Source: Methanobacteriota archaeon
GTDB lineage: Archaea > Thermoplasmatota > Thermoplasmata > RBG-16-68-12
NCBI GenBank assembly: GCA_005878635.1
Contig: VBLS01000124.1
Span: 1 to 6,588, forward strand
DNA: 6,588 nucleotides
Direction of reading: 5' to 3'
The position numbers were made by a program, and so were the translations under genes. A model generated the notes under the pieces. That model saw only the letters and a program-made list of their open reading frames with translations. It had not been told where the DNA came from and made no database searches. This document shows, piece after piece, positions 5,904-6,588 of the stretch. The stretch's first letter is position 1. The number at the start of each line of letters is the position of its first letter.

Positions 5904-5922
5904 TCAAGTCCCAGCCGGTCCA
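5904..5922 (+). repeat. Right attachment-site copy (attR), fragment of the tRNA-Ala 3' end
   Basis: These bases repeat 4771-4789 of tRNA-Ala in direct orientation with one difference (G5908 for A4775). Identity stops at the discriminator A (5922), as it does at the tRNA end, and no tRNA 5' half precedes this copy, so it is a fragment and not a gene. By simple equal-base arithmetic an 18/19 match would be expected by chance in a window of this size with a probability near one in a hundred thousand or less. Confidence 0.7.
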
Positions 5923-5935
5923 TCCGTCCGGGAAA

Positions 5936-6166
5936 ATGCCCGCTAAAATTTCTGGCATCCGCGTTCGGTCGGCGACGCGACACGAAATTCCCGTGATCGT
6001 GTCGATCTCGAATTCCTCGGTCAGCGAAGTGGAAGATCTTGGATTCGGTCGTGACCGGCGAGGAAGAAAACGATTGGACTCATTTGGTCGGTCCGTGCGT
6101 CCGGGACACTCGGATGGAGAAAGCGCTCCAGTAAAGCGAGCAGCCCCTTCGCGAATCGACCAGTGA
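5936..6166 (+). pseudogene. Possible decayed N terminus of a GNAT acetyltransferase gene
   Basis: From the ATG at 5936, the first 38 or so residues (MPAKISGIRVRSATRHEIP, then VIVSISNSSVSEVEDLGFG) resemble the first strand and helix of GNAT-fold N-acetyltransferases, which typically open with I-R-x-A-T-x-x-D-I-P-x-I. After that the frame turns into Arg/Ser-rich sequence unlike any domain, stopping at 6164-6166, and the acetyl-CoA binding motif (Q/RxxGxG/A) is absent. The +1 frame stays open slightly further with a different composition (VVTGEEENDWTHLVGP), hinting at a frameshift, but it too ends soon. The ATG lies only 14 bases after the attR repeat, so this could be the host gene that once followed the tRNA. 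The resemblance is short and the whole stretch may be noncoding. Confidence 0.25.
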
Positions 6167-6178
6167 TCTGAGAAGAAT

Positions 6179-6190
6179 CCTCATACGAGG
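6179..6190 (+). promoter_or_regulatory. Small dyad with TATA-like core ahead of the last gene
   Basis: cctc-atac-gagg is a 4-bp dyad whose AT-rich centre lies about 30 bases before the ATG at 6214. That is the right distance for the TATA box of a leaderless transcript, and no Shine-Dalgarno precedes the ATG. The match is weak. Confidence 0.25.
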
Positions 6191-6213
6191 GTTTGGCATC
6201 GCCCCGGTCGGGC

Positions 6214-6588
6214 ATGGCGGAGGAAGCATCGGTCCCGAGCGTCCGATCGTTGATTCGGCCGATGCGATGGCTCCTGTACGCCGCGAGCTCCCTCGTCTTC
6301 CTTGCGGGTCTGCAGCTGAGTCTGCTCACGGAGCAAACGGACACCTATTTCGCGTGGACCATCGCCCCGCCCCTGACCGCCGCGTTCCTCGGGGCGGCGT
6401 ACTGGGCCGCGGTGCCCGTGGAATTGACCGCGGCCCGCGAGACGGTGTGGGCGAAGGCCCGCGTCGCGGTGCCGGCGATCTGGTTGTTCACGACCCTCAC
6501 GCTCGTGGCGACCCTCGTGCATTTCGACCGCTTCCATTTCTCCAGTCCGATCGCGAGCGCGCAAGGGGCGGCATGGTTCTGGCTCGCG
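6214..6588 (+). CDS. Multi-pass membrane protein of unknown function (partial, 3' end outside)
   Basis: The frame is open from the ATG at 6214 to the end of the window, 125 residues. After a short N terminus with Arg residues (RSLIRPMRW) there are hydrophobic segments at about residues 19-38, 47-69 and 84-103, and a fourth begins near 117. Conserved-looking polar positions lie in loops: TEQTDTYFAW at 39-48, TAARETVWAKARV at 72-84 and HFDRFHF at 103-109. The pattern (TEQTDxYFAWTIxPPLTAAFLGAxYW followed by ARARVAVP-like and HFDRFH motifs) reminds me of uncharacterised membrane proteins found in several bacterial phyla, but I cannot name the family. Codons are strongly GC-ending as in the chromosomal genes, in contrast to the putative element just upstream. 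The direction is the same as the element genes, but its own TATA-like dyad suggests separate transcription. Confidence 0.8.
   Translation, partial: MAEEASVPSVRSLIRPMRWLLYAASSLVFLAGLQLSLLTEQTDTYFAWTIAPPLTAAFLGAAYWAAVPVELTAARETVWAKARVAVPAIWLFTTLTLVATLVHFDRFHFSSPIASAQGAAWFWLA

Larger units (their letters stand above)
4790..5922 (+). mobile_element. Putative 1.13 kb integrated element or remnant at tRNA-Ala
   Basis: The segment is bounded by the tRNA-Ala 3' end and a 19-base direct repeat of it, giving an attL/attR pair 1133 bases apart. It carries two small membrane-protein genes (4983-5330 and about 5564-5803), both on the + strand, and an intergenic stretch full of inverted repeats. No integrase, replication gene or transposase can be read in any frame, so it cannot move by itself: it is either a satellite mobilised in trans or what remains after a larger element was deleted. 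Hand counts of 60-base blocks inside (5161-5280 and 5581-5760) give about 52-57% GC, against about 65% in a tuf block (901-960). This agrees with a foreign origin, though the start of the first gene (5041-5100) is as GC-rich as its surroundings. Old duplication of a tRNA fragment without an element is the main alternative. Confidence 0.5.

Noticed and set aside
5846..5935. Upstream extension of the GNAT-like frame to an ATG at 5846
   Set aside because: The added part crosses the attR repeat and is Ser/His-rich with no recognisable element; only the part from 5936 has any family resemblance.
1..6588. CRISPR arrays, insertion-sequence transposases or terminal inverted repeats
   Set aside because: No regularly spaced repeats and no transposase-like frame were seen on either strand.

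Overview
The window looks like a piece of a high-GC archaeal chromosome. The evidence is a 424-residue archaeal/eukaryotic-type elongation factor 1-alpha followed directly by archaeal-type ribosomal protein S10, a tRNA gene with no encoded CCA, TATA-like elements about 25-30 bases before several starts, and a large surface protein built of Ig-like repeats. The tandem Ig-like surface protein and the base composition make a Thermoplasmatota-type euryarchaeon my best guess, but that is an inference and not proven here.

Left part (1-2120, + strand): the C-terminal end of a probable Nudix-like protein, then a translation operon (tuf, rpsJ) with its own TATA-like promoter, followed by a possible 37-residue single-pass membrane protein. 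Middle (2222-4558, - strand): a 588-residue secreted, membrane-anchored protein with four clear Ig-like repeats, and downstream of it a six-helix membrane protein of unknown function. The two strands converge at about 2121-2221.

Right part (4718-5922): a complete tRNA-Ala(UGC) gene. The last 19 bases of the tRNA (4771-4789) recur with one mismatch at 5904-5922, in direct orientation, ending at the same discriminator base. This is the mark left when a tyrosine-recombinase element integrates at a tRNA 3' end. The 1.1 kb between the copies has lower GC in the blocks I counted and holds an intergenic stretch rich in inverted repeats plus two small, unrecognised membrane-protein genes (115 and about 79 residues), with no integrase. 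It is best read as a very small cargo-only integrated element or a remnant of a larger one.

Rightmost part (5923-6588): a short stretch that may be a decayed start of a GNAT acetyltransferase gene, then the start of another multi-pass membrane protein that runs off the window. The window therefore combines a conserved translation block, a cell-surface block and a tRNA integration site; only the first is functionally well understood.
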